The position numbers were made by a program, and so were the translations under genes. From positions 1 through 64,000 of the forward strand of contig JAKFYB010000016.1 of assembly GCA_021731085.1 (NCBI GenBank): DNA of 64,000 nt. Reading direction: 5' to 3'. Each line of letters starts with the position of its first letter. Position 1 is the first letter of the stretch. Under the pieces are notes generated by a model that saw nothing but the letters and a program-made list of their open reading frames with translations, had not been told where the DNA came from and made no database searches. This DNA is from Dehalococcoidia bacterium (GTDB taxonomy: Bacteria > Chloroflexota > Dehalococcoidia > DSTF01 > JACRBR01). This document shows positions 14,582-22,951 of the stretch, in pieces.

Positions 14582-15832
14582 TTACGCGAGCTTGCTTACG
14601 TCGTCGCCGTATGTCGCCGCCTTCGTCGAGGCACCGGCATGGTTGTCGAGAGCTTCGCGGAGGTCGGAGAGGAACTCATCGACAATGGCGGCGTGCGTCG
14701 GGCTGGCCATCAGGTGGATCGATGCCGGGCCTTCCTGGCGGTCAAAATGCCAGCCCTTCGCGTTGAGCGCATCGCCGACGGCGAGGATGTCGTGAACGCG
14801 CGAGCCGATCGCGACGACGCTCATGTTCGGCTCGCCCCAGACGTGTACGTCCGGCATCGCATTGACGCCGGCGATCAGGCGTTGCACCGCTTCCATCGTC
14901 TGACCGGCGAGCTTCACGTAGCCCTCTTCGCCGAGCAGGTGCAGCACGGCCCACGCGGCCGCGATCGGCGGAGCAGGCTTGGTGCCCTGGAACGCCTGCG
15001 TGCCGTAGATGCCGCCGGGCCAGTCGCCGAACTGGAACACCTGGTACCGCATGTTCGTCTTCGGCTTGTGCATGACGACGGACGCGCCCTTGATGGCGAA
15101 CCCGTACTTGTGCAGGTCGGCCGAGATCGACGTGACGCCGGGCACGCGAAAGTCCCACAGCGGCAGTTCGATACCGAGACGCTCGACCCATGGCAGCATA
15201 AAGCCGCCGAGACAGGCGTCGACGTGAAAGGGGATGTTGCGCTCCATGGCAAGCGCCGCCATCTCCGTGATCGGATCGATCATGCCGAAGGGGTAGTTCG
15301 GCGCGCCACCGACCGCGAGCACGGTCTCGTCATCGAGCAGCGGCGCCATGTCCTCGGCGTACGTACGCAGATCCTCGCGCAGCGGCACATGCACCCAGTC
15401 GATGTCGAGCAGGTGCGCGGCCTTGATGAACGCCGGGTGCGACGTGCGCGGGATAACGAGCTTGCCGCGCTTCACGCCGCGTTCGGCGCGTGCTTTGTCG
15501 CGTGCCGTCTTTACGGCCATGAAGATCGATTCCGTGCCACCGGACGTCATCGCACCGCCGGCTTCCTCACCGCCATGGAAGAGATCGGCGGCGATGCTTA
15601 CGACGTCGCGCTGCATGTCCTTCAGCGACGGGAAGACGAACGGGTTGAGCGCGTTCTCCTTCAGCGTCAGGTCGGCCGCAGCATGAAGGACCGCGTCGAC
15701 TTCAGGGCCTGCGTTGTAGATAAGGCCCCACGTGCGAGACGCGCGATAGTTGCCGTCGCGCGTCTGCATCGCGCGCATGTCGTCCATGACGGCGTCGACT
15801 GTGGATGATGTCTTCGGGAGCGTGCGTGCCAT
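14582..15832 (-). CDS. PLP-dependent lyase/decarboxylase, sphingosine-1-phosphate-lyase-like
   Basis: 416 residues from ATG 15832; in-frame sequence further upstream is a GTCGTCGG microsatellite and not coding. Fold-type I group II PLP enzyme: MTSGGTESIFMAVKTARDKA, IPRTSHPAFIKAAHLLDIDW, FHVDACLGGFMLPW and SISADLHKYGFAIKGASVV with the Schiff-base Lys. The HVDACLGGF and TSISADxHKYG blocks are those of sphingosine-1-phosphate lyases and close bacterial relatives, which split phosphorylated long-chain bases to an aldehyde and phosphoethanolamine. No membrane anchor is present. A glutamate/aspartate-type decarboxylase role cannot be excluded. It stands alone between amt and greA. Confidence 0.82.
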   Translation of the reverse strand: MARTLPKTSSTVDAVMDDMRAMQTRDGNYRASRTWGLIYNAGPEVDAVLHAAADLTLKENALNPFVFPSLKDMQRDVVSIAADLFHGGEEAGGAMTSGGTESIFMAVKTARDKARAERGVKRGKLVIPRTSHPAFIKAAHLLDIDWVHVPLREDLRTYAEDMAPLLDDETVLAVGGAPNYPFGMIDPITEMAALAMERNIPFHVDACLGGFMLPWVERLGIELPLWDFRVPGVTSISADLHKYGFAIKGASVVMHKPKTNMRYQVFQFGDWPGGIYGTQAFQGTKPAPPIAAAWAVLHLLGEEGYVKLAGQTMEAVQRLIAGVNAMPDVHVWGEPNMSVVAIGSRVHDILAVGDALNAKGWHFDRQEGPASIHLMASPTHAAIVDEFLSDLREALDNHAGASTKAATYGDDVSKLA

Positions 15833-15841
15833 GGTTGTCTC

Positions 15842-15915
15842 CGGTCGTCGTTCGTCGGTCGTCGGTCGTCGGTCGGTCGGTCGTCGGTCGTCGATCGTCG
15901 ATCGTCGATCATACG
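15842..15915. repeat. CGGTCGT/CGATCGT microsatellite
   Basis: Short-period repeat of CGGTCGT, GGTCGTC and GATCGTC units directly upstream of the lyase start. A similar GTCGTCGG run lies at 30706-30736, also next to a GCGGAGCT palindrome. Confidence 0.75.
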
Positions 15916-15964
15916 CCGTGATGCGTGCTGGCGCATCCAAAGTCGCTGCAGCCCGGCGGCAGCG

Positions 15965-15982
15965 GCGGAGCTGAAGCTCCGC
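15965..15982. repeat. GCGGAGCTGAAGCTCCGC palindrome
   Basis: 18-bp perfect palindrome. A close relative (GCGGAGCTTTAGCTCCGC) is at 30752-30769, likewise beside a GTCGTCGG run, so the pair looks like a dispersed composite element. Confidence 0.7.
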
Positions 15983-16022
15983 TAGTACGCGCAACGACAT
16001 GTTGTGGCCGCCTGCGAACACC

Positions 16023-16043
16023 GCGCGGGCTTTCAGCCCGCGC
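16023..16043. repeat. GCGCGGGCTTTCAGCCCGCGC palindrome (REP-like)
   Basis: Third copy of the GCGGGC-TTTCA-GCCCGC element also present at 7136 and 7624. It lies between greA and the lyase gene, where both genes are on the minus strand. Confidence 0.7.
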
Positions 16044-16080
16044 TCCGTCCTGACCGGCTGACTAGCTGACGGCTCAGCGC

Positions 16081-16551
16081 CTAGCTGACCTTCGTGATCT
16101 TGTACATCGTGATGCCGCGAGGGGCGTTGACCTCGACTTCGTCGTGGAGCTTCTTGCCCATGAGCGCGCGGCCGACGGGTGATTCGTTGCTGATCTTGCC
16201 TTCGCGGGGGTCGGCTTCGGCTGGGCCGACGATGGTGTACTCGACGGACTTGCCCTCGCCGTTCTTCATCTTGACGTTGCTGCCGAGCATGACGTTCTTC
16301 GACTTGTGGGCGGTGTCCGTGTCGATGATCGTCGCGTGCTGGAGAAGGCTCTGGAGGGCGATGATTCGGCCTTCGACCATGGCCTGCTCGTTCTTGGCGT
16401 CCTCGTACTCGGCGTTGTTCTGCGTGTTGGAGAGCTCCTTGGCGGCGTGAATCTTCTCGGAAACCTCGCGTCGGCGCACGGTTTCGAGATGTTCGAGTTC
16501 CTTCTCGATCTTGGCGAGACCCGCCTTCGTGACGGGCTGAGACTTGTCCAT
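16081..16551 (-). CDS. greA: Transcription elongation factor GreA-like, catalytic tip residues replaced
   Basis: 156 residues, normal length. N-terminal antiparallel coiled coil (about 1-75) and C-terminal FKBP-like domain with SPVGRALMGKKLHDEVEV. GreA enters the RNA polymerase secondary channel and uses two acidic residues at the coil tip (Asp41 and Glu44 in E. coli) to promote cleavage of backtracked RNA. Here the tip reads SNTQNNAEYEDAKNEQ, so both positions are Asn (N42 and N45), as confirmed on the DNA. The protein may bind polymerase without stimulating cleavage. SD GAGGTC precedes the ATG, and a good promoter lies at 16669-16698. Confidence 0.9.
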   Translation of the reverse strand: MDKSQPVTKAGLAKIEKELEHLETVRRREVSEKIHAAKELSNTQNNAEYEDAKNEQAMVEGRIIALQSLLQHATIIDTDTAHKSKNVMLGSNVKMKNGEGKSVEYTIVGPAEADPREGKISNESPVGRALMGKKLHDEVEVNAPRGITMYKITKVS

Positions 16552-16668
16552 GACGACCTCTCAGTAGATGCTGGCGCCCAGCCGCTTCATGCGGCCGATT
16601 CGAGTGCGCACGGTGGGAGATGTGAGATGGCGGGCCGAAGCTGGAAGCTCCGGTGCCGAAGCGAGGCG

Positions 16669-16698
16669 AGTATACCCATAGCCAAAGTAGGCTGTAAA
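16669..16698 (-). promoter_or_regulatory. Sigma-70-type promoter of greA
   Basis: Minus strand TTTACA (16698-16693), 18 bases, TATACT (16674-16669). Predicted start near 16662, giving a leader of about 110 bases before greA. Confidence 0.65.
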
Positions 16699-16983
16699 GC
16701 TGAGTTTGCTTGCGATTGGTTGCAATCTCGTTGCGGTCATCTCGTCAATTCCCTTGAACCTGAAGGTCGGCGCGATGGGTCGCGTCTGAAGTCGGGAAGC
16801 TCCCTAGTGATGCTGCACGTAGGGACAGCCGCCCCGGCCCTTCACTTCGCGCCTCGGCTGTCCTACGCGCTGGTCGGCGGTCACAAGAACGCCCGTTGTG
16901 AAGCGCACGGTTGATCTTCGGAGGGTGCGCGGCAACACTTTGGCGGTATATTCGACGCGGGCGTACGAGGTCTGCCCCCCACT
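16699..16983. other. Intergenic region between greA and a divergent gene, with one inverted repeat
   Basis: No credible gene. The main structure is an inverted repeat, CGTAGGGACAGCCG (16818-16831) against CGGCTGTCCTACG (16855-16867), a 13-bp stem with one bulge around a 23-base GC-rich loop. It resembles GTAGGGAC-type dispersed hairpins. No clear promoter for the plus-strand gene at 16984 was found. Confidence 0.5.
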
Positions 16984-18765
16984 ATGGAACAAGAAGACGG
17001 TCGCACGGGCGACAGCCCCGGCAGCGCTCGCGTGCGCCCGCCCTCCTCAACCGAACGCCCGAAAACGGGCGCGGCCACGGGCGTGAGCCGTGGGCCGTTC
17101 GACCGCATCCTGCGGACAACGGACTCTGGCGGTGGCGGCGACCACGAGGGCCCGGACCGGGCGGCAATCTACGTCGCCGGCACGATCATCGGGCTGGCCA
17201 TCCTCCTGCTCATCCTGCTCCTGCCGCCGATCTCGATCCTGTCGGGCGGCGGAGGCGGAGACGGCGACTTCCAGTCGGAGCCGGGCGTCGCGGACCAGTA
17301 CACCTCGACGATTCGTAGCGGCATGCCGGGCCTCCCGGACGGTCTCGAAGCGGCGTCAGCCATGTTCGACCTGGCAGCGCCGGAAGACCAACAGGGGGCC
17401 TCCCGGATCACGGTGCCGCTGAAGGAACCGCAGACCGATGCGCGGAACCTCGGCATGTACACATACCTCGACAACGGTTGGGTGCGCCTCTCGGACGTCG
17501 CGCTGATCGCCGGCGGCGAGGCGGCGCGCGGCGATGTGCAGGCGCTCCCCGGCAACGTGGCGGTGCTCAAGCGCAGCCAGTCGACGCTGGCCGTTGGCGG
17601 CGTCCTACCCGCGGGCGCGATCGTCGATCCGCGCGCCGAGTCCTCACTGACGGTGCTATATCCGCTGGTGTTCCTCACGGCGCCTGATGGCGGCCTCGCC
17701 GGGACGCCACCCGCTGTGCCGCCGGCCGGATACGAAGTTGTGCCCGGCGTCGTCACGCTCAACCCAGAGGTGATCAACGACATCCTGCGATCTCCTGAGC
17801 TGCAGGGCGCACATGCTGCGGCGGTCGCCGATACCGTGCGCGCCGGCAACTACCAGGGCATCAACATCGACTATCGATCCGTCGCGACGAACCTCCGCGA
17901 TTCGTTCACGGCGTTCGTCGAAGTGCTGGACCAGGCGCTCGAGGCGGACAGCCGGTCGCTGACACTGACGCTTCCGATGCCGCTCGCCACAGACGGCACG
18001 ATCGAAGAGGGCGCGTACGACTGGGCGGCCCTCGGCCAGAGCGCGGACGTGCTCATCGTCGCGCCGCCGGACCTCAACCAATCCGTGTACTTCCAGCGCG
18101 CCGAGACCGCGCTCGACTACCTCGTCGACCAGGTCGATCCGGCAAAGCTGCAGTTGAGCATCGACTCGCTGAGCATCGAGACGGGCTCCGAAGGCCTGCG
18201 CCAGATGCCCTTCGACGAGGCGATGGCCATTTCCGCTGCTGTGGACGTGAAGTCGACGGACGGCATCACGACCAACGAGCAGGTGCAGATCGTCGCGCGC
18301 AACCAGGCGCCGTCCGAAGGCGCGAGCGGCATGGCCTGGGACGACACATCGCTCACGGTGTCGTTCTCGTACAGCGGCGGTGGTGGTGAGCGCACAGTGT
18401 GGATCGCGAACGCGTTCAGCGTGTCGTTCCGGCTCGAACTGGCGCAGCGCTACGAGCTAGGCGGCGTGGCGATCTCCGATGTGTCAGCCGCAGCGGCCGA
18501 CGTCTGGGATCCCGTGCAGCAACTCGCGGACACCGGAAAGCTGACGCTGACGAAGCCAAACGGCGAGCTGCTTGTGCCATCGTGGCAGACGGCTGAAGGC
18601 GCCGGCACGATCGCGCCACTCGTCGGTGCAAGCGTCGCCTGGACAGCGCCGGCGGAAGCGGGGACGTTCGAGATCACGATCATCGTCAGCGATGGCATCG
18701 AGCGCCTCGGCCAGACGGTGCCGCTGACGGTGGATGTCGCCGCCGCACCGCCAGCCGCTGAGTAG
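16984..18765 (+). CDS. Membrane-anchored protein with degenerate GH18-like domain
   Basis: 593 residues. A cytosolic Pro/Ser-rich N-terminus of about 55 residues is followed by one strong membrane segment (AAIYVAGTIIGLAILLLILL, about 58-85). The rest is extracellular. It has a domain with YQGINIDYRSVATNLRDSF and SLTLTLPMP, which align in style with the DGIDIDYE and surface blocks of GH18 spore-hydrolase-like proteins (YaaH type). The catalytic Glu position after IDY is Arg, so chitinase-type catalysis is not expected. A C-terminal Ig-like region (from about residue 510) follows. It probably binds glycan or peptidoglycan at the cell surface. Nothing links it to the next gene, which is on the other strand. 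Confidence 0.7.
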   Translation: MEQEDGRTGDSPGSARVRPPSSTERPKTGAATGVSRGPFDRILRTTDSGGGGDHEGPDRAAIYVAGTIIGLAILLLILLLPPISILSGGGGGDGDFQSEPGVADQYTSTIRSGMPGLPDGLEAASAMFDLAAPEDQQGASRITVPLKEPQTDARNLGMYTYLDNGWVRLSDVALIAGGEAARGDVQALPGNVAVLKRSQSTLAVGGVLPAGAIVDPRAESSLTVLYPLVFLTAPDGGLAGTPPAVPPAGYEVVPGVVTLNPEVINDILRSPELQGAHAAAVADTVRAGNYQGINIDYRSVATNLRDSFTAFVEVLDQALEADSRSLTLTLPMPLATDGTIEEGAYDWAALGQSADVLIVAPPDLNQSVYFQRAETALDYLVDQVDPAKLQLSIDSLSIETGSEGLRQMPFDEAMAISAAVDVKSTDGITTNEQVQIVARNQAPSEGASGMAWDDTSLTVSFSYSGGGGERTVWIANAFSVSFRLELAQRYELGGVAISDVSAAAADVWDPVQQLADTGKLTLTKPNGELLVPSWQTAEGAGTIAPLVGASVAWTAPAEAGTFEITIIVSDGIERLGQTVPLTVDVAAAPPAAE

Positions 18766-18774
18766 CCACCACTC

Positions 18775-19599
18775 TTACTCGCTCAACAACTCCGCGATCG
18801 TTTCGAATGTGTAGCCATCAGCACGCAGCGCGTCGATCACTCGCCCGAGGGCGGCGGCGTCCTGTGATGTGCTCCCGACGTGCATGATGTAGATCGCGCC
18901 GGGCTCGGCGGCCTCGACGCTACGCGCGACGATCTCGTTAGCCGTTGCACCATTCCAGCCGAGCGTGTCGAGCGTCCACATGACGACCGTGTCGTAGCCG
19001 TTCGCCGCGACGTCGCCCAGCACGCTGTCGTCGTAGTCACCATACGGCGGCCGAAAGTAGGGCTTCGTGCTCTGCGACGTGTATCGATACACCGTGACTT
19101 CCGTGCGCGAGAGTTCGAGCGCCCGCTCCTCCGTAGTCAGCGGCAGCTCGCCGGTAGAGCGCCCGGTGAAGGATGTGTGACTGTACGTGTGATTGATGAT
19201 CTGGTGTCCGTCCGCCGCGATCGCGAAGAGCAGGTCACGGTTGCGCTCCGCCCACACGCCCGTCACCCCGAACGTCGCGCGGATGTTGCGCTCGCGCAGG
19301 ATGCGGAGAATGTCGGCCGTGTAGCCGGCGTCGCTACCCGCGTCGAAGGTGAGAGCGACCGCAAGTCGCGAGGTGACACCGCGTGAGACGGCGCGCGCCG
19401 CACCCAAAGCGGGCGTTTCCTCCGCGGGTGATCTCGCATCCGGATCTGCCGTCGGACGCGGTACAAAAGTCGCCAGTGGCGTGAGGGTTGCTAGTGGCGT
19501 GGCGGACGGCGGAGGCAGATTGGGAGCATCTGCGCTGTTGCATGCCGCGACAACAAGGCAGAGTGCGAGCACAGAGGCCAATGCCGCGTACATCCTCAT
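18775..19599 (-). CDS. Polysaccharide deacetylase (NodB/CE4) lipoprotein
   Basis: 274 residues from ATG 19599, chosen because it begins the signal MRMYAALASVLALCLVVAAC with its lipobox. A Thr/Pro linker precedes the NodB domain: LAVALTFDAGSDAGYT (motif 1, TFDAG instead of the usual TFDDG), HQIINHTYSHTSFTG (metal His pair), FRPPYGDYD, and DTLGW near the end. CE4 enzymes remove N-acetyl groups from peptidoglycan or chitin-like glycans using a metal ion. The metal-binding Asp position carries Ala in motif 1 if aligned strictly (D-A-G), so activity should not be assumed. Convergent with the plus-strand gene before it. Confidence 0.85.
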   Translation of the reverse strand: MRMYAALASVLALCLVVAACNSADAPNLPPPSATPLATLTPLATFVPRPTADPDARSPAEETPALGAARAVSRGVTSRLAVALTFDAGSDAGYTADILRILRERNIRATFGVTGVWAERNRDLLFAIAADGHQIINHTYSHTSFTGRSTGELPLTTEERALELSRTEVTVYRYTSQSTKPYFRPPYGDYDDSVLGDVAANGYDTVVMWTLDTLGWNGATANEIVARSVEAAEPGAIYIMHVGSTSQDAAALGRVIDALRADGYTFETIAELLSE

Positions 19600-19681
19600 T
19601 CCGTCACGATAACGCGCCGTTCCCCGGTGCGCGCTAGGCTTGTGCCGGCGCAGCAGTGCCACAGTCTGCAACGGAGGACGC

Positions 19682-20668
19682 ATGGTCGCAGAGATTCCGC
19701 AACTGGAGGAACTGACGTATGAGACTGCCGGGAGCCTGCTTACCCGCAGCGTTCCAGTAGCTCGCCCTGAGGACGATGTGGCAACCGTACAGCGGATGCT
19801 GGACGGACACAGGTACGACGTCGCCAGCCACATCGCCGTCTGCAATCAGGCCAATATCCTGTGCGGCGTGGCCAAGATCGAGGACGTGATCGCTGCGAAT
19901 GGAAACACCTCGATCTCCAACGTGATGGACGCAGATCCTCCGTCGGTCGCGCCGGGTATCGACCAGGAGGTCGCCGCCTGGAAGGCCGTACAGCACGGCG
20001 AGAGCGCGCTCGCCGTCGTCGACCACGAAGGGACGTTTCACGGCATGCTGGCGCCGGCACAGCTCTTGCGGGTGCTGCTCAATGAGCACGACGAAGACAT
20101 GGCACGTATGGGCGGTGTGCTTCGCCAAAGCACGCAAGCACGCGATGCGAGCGAGGAATCGCTCGGACGTCGCCTGTGGCACCGGCTGCCGTGGTTGCTG
20201 ATTGGACTGGTCGGAGCGGTCTTTGCGGCGAGCATTGTCGGCCTGTTTGAAGCGGATCTGAACGAGCATGTGTTGATCGCGTTCTTCATGCCCGGCATCG
20301 TCTATCTCGCCGATGCGGTCGGCACGCAAACGGAGACGCTCGTCATACGTGGTCTCTCCGTTGGCGTAGGTATCAGGCGCATTGCCGTACGCGAACTGAT
20401 GACAGGCATTCTCGCGGGACTCATGCTCGGTGGGGTCTTCTTCCCGATCGCGTTCGTGATCTGGGGCGAGGCAGACGTCGCGCTTTCGGTGTCACTCGCC
20501 CTTGTCGCAGCATGCTCGATGGCAACGGCCGTCGCGATGGCACTACCGTGGGCTTTTGAGAGAGCAGGCTGGGATCCGGCGTTTGGGAGCGGGCCGCTCG
20601 CGACAGTGTTCCAGGATCTGCTGTCCATTCTCGTGTACCTGGGCATCGCAAGCGTGCTCGTGACATGA
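19682..20668 (+). CDS. MgtE-like divalent cation transporter (CBS + MgtE membrane domain)
   Basis: 328 residues from ATG 19682 with GGAGG upstream. Two CBS motifs (about 1-130) are followed by a membrane domain with five hydrophobic segments (from about 170): LPWLLIGLVGAVFAASIVGL, MPGIVYLADAVGTQTETLVI and PLATVFQDLLSILVYLGIA. In MgtE Mg channels the corresponding blocks are PxxxxMGGNxGTQ and PxATxxxDxxxxxxY. Here the GGN part is ADAV, and the usual N-terminal helical regulatory domain is absent. A divergent or shortened MgtE; the ion is uncertain. Confidence 0.78.
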   Translation: MVAEIPQLEELTYETAGSLLTRSVPVARPEDDVATVQRMLDGHRYDVASHIAVCNQANILCGVAKIEDVIAANGNTSISNVMDADPPSVAPGIDQEVAAWKAVQHGESALAVVDHEGTFHGMLAPAQLLRVLLNEHDEDMARMGGVLRQSTQARDASEESLGRRLWHRLPWLLIGLVGAVFAASIVGLFEADLNEHVLIAFFMPGIVYLADAVGTQTETLVIRGLSVGVGIRRIAVRELMTGILAGLMLGGVFFPIAFVIWGEADVALSVSLALVAACSMATAVAMALPWAFERAGWDPAFGSGPLATVFQDLLSILVYLGIASVLVT

Positions 20669-20699
20669 ACACTCCGTCCGGCATGGGATACTGCGTCTT

Positions 20700-21953
20700 G
20701 TGAGAGTGACATTCGTGCTCGCCCTCAGCGTGCTCGCCTCTGCGGCGCTGTTTGGTGTGGCGTGCGGCGGTGGCGATGCGGAGACAACACCAACGTCGCC
20801 GCCGAGCGCGACAGCTACACCCGCGCCTGATCCTACTCCCACCGTCGAGCCTTCACCAACTGCCATTGCCGCCGACGCGACGGTCGAACAGATGGTCGGC
20901 CAGCTCATCATGGGGGCGTTCTCAGGCACGACGGTGGAAGGCGCGGCGACGCTGGTGCGCGACTATCACGTCGGCAACGTGACACTGCTCGCAGCCAACG
21001 CCGACACGCCGGAGCAGGTGCTGGCGATGACCGAGGGCCTGCAGGCGATGGCCGTCGAGGCGAACCGGATCGGCATGCTGATCTCCGCTGACCAGGAGGG
21101 TGGGCGCGTCATCCGGCTGGGCCCACCGTTCACGCAGATGCCCGCAGCCGCCGTCCTCGGATGCATCGGCGAGACGGAGTTCGCGCGGCAGGCGGGTTTG
21201 GTGACAGGCACGGAGATGGCCGCCGCCGGTGTGAACATGAACCTCGCGCCAGACGCCGACGTCCTCACGAACCCAGCGAACACCGTCATCGGCGACCGCG
21301 CGTTCGGTGCGACGGCTGACGTCGTGACGCCGATGGTACTCGCGACAATCGAGGGCCTGCACCAGGCCGGGATCGTAACCACCATCAAGCACTTCGCGGG
21401 CCACGGCATGACGAGCGATGACTCGCACGACGAGCGCATCATCGTCGATACGGCGGTGGCGGAGCTGGAGGCGCAGCATCTCGCGCCGTTTCGCGCGGCG
21501 GCTTCGGCGAGCGATGTGCTGATGACGTCGAACATCGACTATACGGCGATTGATCCTGCGGGCGTGCCGGCGTCTCTTTCGCGGCCGGTGATGGACTTCA
21601 TCCGCAACGACATCGGCTTCGACGGCGTGATCATCACGGACGCGCTGGAGATGCAGGCGGTGTCCGACCGCTGGGGCGCGGGCGAGGCGGCCGTGATGGC
21701 GATCGAGGCGGGCGCGGACATCGCGCTGTACAGCGGCGAGAGCGGCGCGATCGAGACCGCGGTGGCGCTTGCGGAGGCCGTGCGGTCCGGACGGCTCAGC
21801 GAGGAGCGTATCGCGGAGTCGTACGATCGCGTGATGCGGCTCAAGGGGCGGACACTCGGCCACGAAGCGCCACCGCTGTCCGTCGTCGGCAGCGACGAGC
21901 ACGCGGCGTTCGTAAATCTCCTCTCGGAGGCTGCGGTGCAACGCGGGTGCTGA
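20700..21953 (+). CDS. GH3 beta-N-acetylhexosaminidase-type lipoprotein (NagZ-like)
   Basis: 417 residues from GTG 20700. Signal and lipobox (LFGVACGGG), a long Thr/Pro linker, then a GH3 domain: VGQLIMGAFSG, ISADQEGGRVIRLGPPFTQM, GVNMNLAPDADVLTNP, TIKHFAGHGMTSDDSHDE (NagZ KHFxGHG catalytic loop with Ala for Pro) and GFDGVIITDALEMQA, whose Asp is the nucleophile. It likely removes N-acetylglucosamine from peptidoglycan fragments outside the membrane, unlike the cytosolic NagZ of E. coli. A strong terminator follows. Confidence 0.88.
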   Translation: MRVTFVLALSVLASAALFGVACGGGDAETTPTSPPSATATPAPDPTPTVEPSPTAIAADATVEQMVGQLIMGAFSGTTVEGAATLVRDYHVGNVTLLAANADTPEQVLAMTEGLQAMAVEANRIGMLISADQEGGRVIRLGPPFTQMPAAAVLGCIGETEFARQAGLVTGTEMAAAGVNMNLAPDADVLTNPANTVIGDRAFGATADVVTPMVLATIEGLHQAGIVTTIKHFAGHGMTSDDSHDERIIVDTAVAELEAQHLAPFRAAASASDVLMTSNIDYTAIDPAGVPASLSRPVMDFIRNDIGFDGVIITDALEMQAVSDRWGAGEAAVMAIEAGADIALYSGESGAIETAVALAEAVRSGRLSEERIAESYDRVMRLKGRTLGHEAPPLSVVGSDEHAAFVNLLSEAAVQRGC

Positions 21954-21986
21954 GTCCGCCCTATTCGGGCCAACAGCCAAAACTAG

Positions 21987-22020
21987 AACACGCACCCGGT
22001 GTGGGTGCGTGTTTGTGTTT
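21987..22020. terminator. Bidirectional terminator between GH3 gene and tRNA-Thr
   Basis: AACACGCACCC and GGGTGCGTGTT form an 11-bp stem (21987-22013), followed on the plus strand by TGTGTTT and on the minus strand by CTAGTTTTGG. It can end the GH3 transcript and the tRNA transcript. Confidence 0.8.
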
Positions 22021-22025
22021 CTGAG

Positions 22026-22100
22026 TGGAGCCGGCGATGGGATTCGAACCCGTGACCTGCTGTTTACGAAACAGCTGCTCTACCACTGAGCTACGCCGGC
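22026..22100 (-). tRNA. tRNA-Thr (anticodon CGT)
   Basis: 75 bases including encoded CCA. Cloverleaf: acceptor GCCGGCG/CGCCGGC, D arm GCTCAGTGGTAGAGC, anticodon stem GCTGT/ACAGC with loop TTCGTAA (anticodon CGT, reading ACG), variable AGGTC, and T arm with TTCGAAT carrying one C-A mismatch. A TATACT -10 box lies 13 bases upstream (22118-22113). A truncated copy of its 5' half is at 22952-22988. Confidence 0.93.
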
Positions 22101-22203
22101 GCGTGAGAGGGAAGTATAGCGAACCGTGCGGCGAGGCGATCAGCCGGGTGCGTGTATCGGTTCTGCGTGCGGTAGTGGACCGATTCCGCTTGCCATGCAC
22201 GTT

Positions 22204-22719
22204 CTAATGACCGAAGACAAGACCATCGACGCCCTGGACGCCCTTCAAAGCGGAGATCTCTCCCTGATGGGTGGCGGCGTGCCACGCGAGGATATTCGCG
22301 AAGAACGAGGACGTGGGCATGGCGGGAGCAAAGCCGGCATCGACGACCTTAGCAAGATCGGCGTCGCTAGCCGAGGCGAGATACTCGTCGGTGGACTGAT
22401 AGACAGCGGCGGCGTATTGGCGGAATAGGCTGAGGTCGAACGACACGGTCCAATCGGGCTCCATGCCGCCCTGCGGCATGTCAACGCCGACTTTGGGCGC
22501 CCAGCCACCGGCCAAGTAGACGGGCGTCCCGCCGCGGATCAGGCCGTTTACCAGTCCGTCTTCGCTGAAGATCGTGTGTGCGTAGACAGCGCCTATGGAA
22601 TTGATGGTGGCGCCAGGGTGTTTCTTCGAAACTGCGTCCCCACTGCAATCGCCGATCGCTGCTTCCATCGTCCCGTGCAGGCTTTGCATCTGTTCGCGCA
22701 GTAAAGTCTTCACGTCCAT
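22204..22719 (-). CDS. DinB/YfiT-like metalloprotein
   Basis: 171 residues from ATG 22719, with GGGAGGAG nine bases upstream; a longer upstream start is less likely. The four-helix-bundle family pattern is visible: MDVKTLLREQMQSLHGTM in helix 1, GAVYAHTIFSEDG with the first His, and LAWHAATHQGEI with two further His. DinB-like proteins bind a divalent metal through three His; many act as thiol-dependent transferases or have unknown roles. It lies between the intact tRNA-Thr and its half copy, all on the minus strand. Confidence 0.75.
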   Translation of the reverse strand: MDVKTLLREQMQSLHGTMEAAIGDCSGDAVSKKHPGATINSIGAVYAHTIFSEDGLVNGLIRGGTPVYLAGGWAPKVGVDMPQGGMEPDWTVSFDLSLFRQYAAAVYQSTDEYLASASDADLAKVVDAGFAPAMPTSSFFANILAWHAATHQGEISALKGVQGVDGLVFGH

Positions 22720-22951
22720 CGGCTGTGCTCCTCCCGAAAATCTCGACTCGCCGATGACGGACATCGGCATCGGGCTGCTGTCAGCCGCAGCCACTTTTTG
22801 GTGAGCGCATGCTAGCAGAGGCTTTTCTCGCCTGCCACCGTGGGTCGCGCTAACGCGACGTCACTCATCGGCGGCGAATCGGACAACAGATAACTGTGCG
22901 GTGTGTGGTCGGGGGTTCACGTCTGTAGCACAGCGCTTAGCATGATGAGGC

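Noticed and set aside
16306-16914. Plus-strand frame of about 200 codons over greA
   Set aside because: Shadow of greA on the other strand extended into the intergenic region; no ribosome site and no family resemblance.
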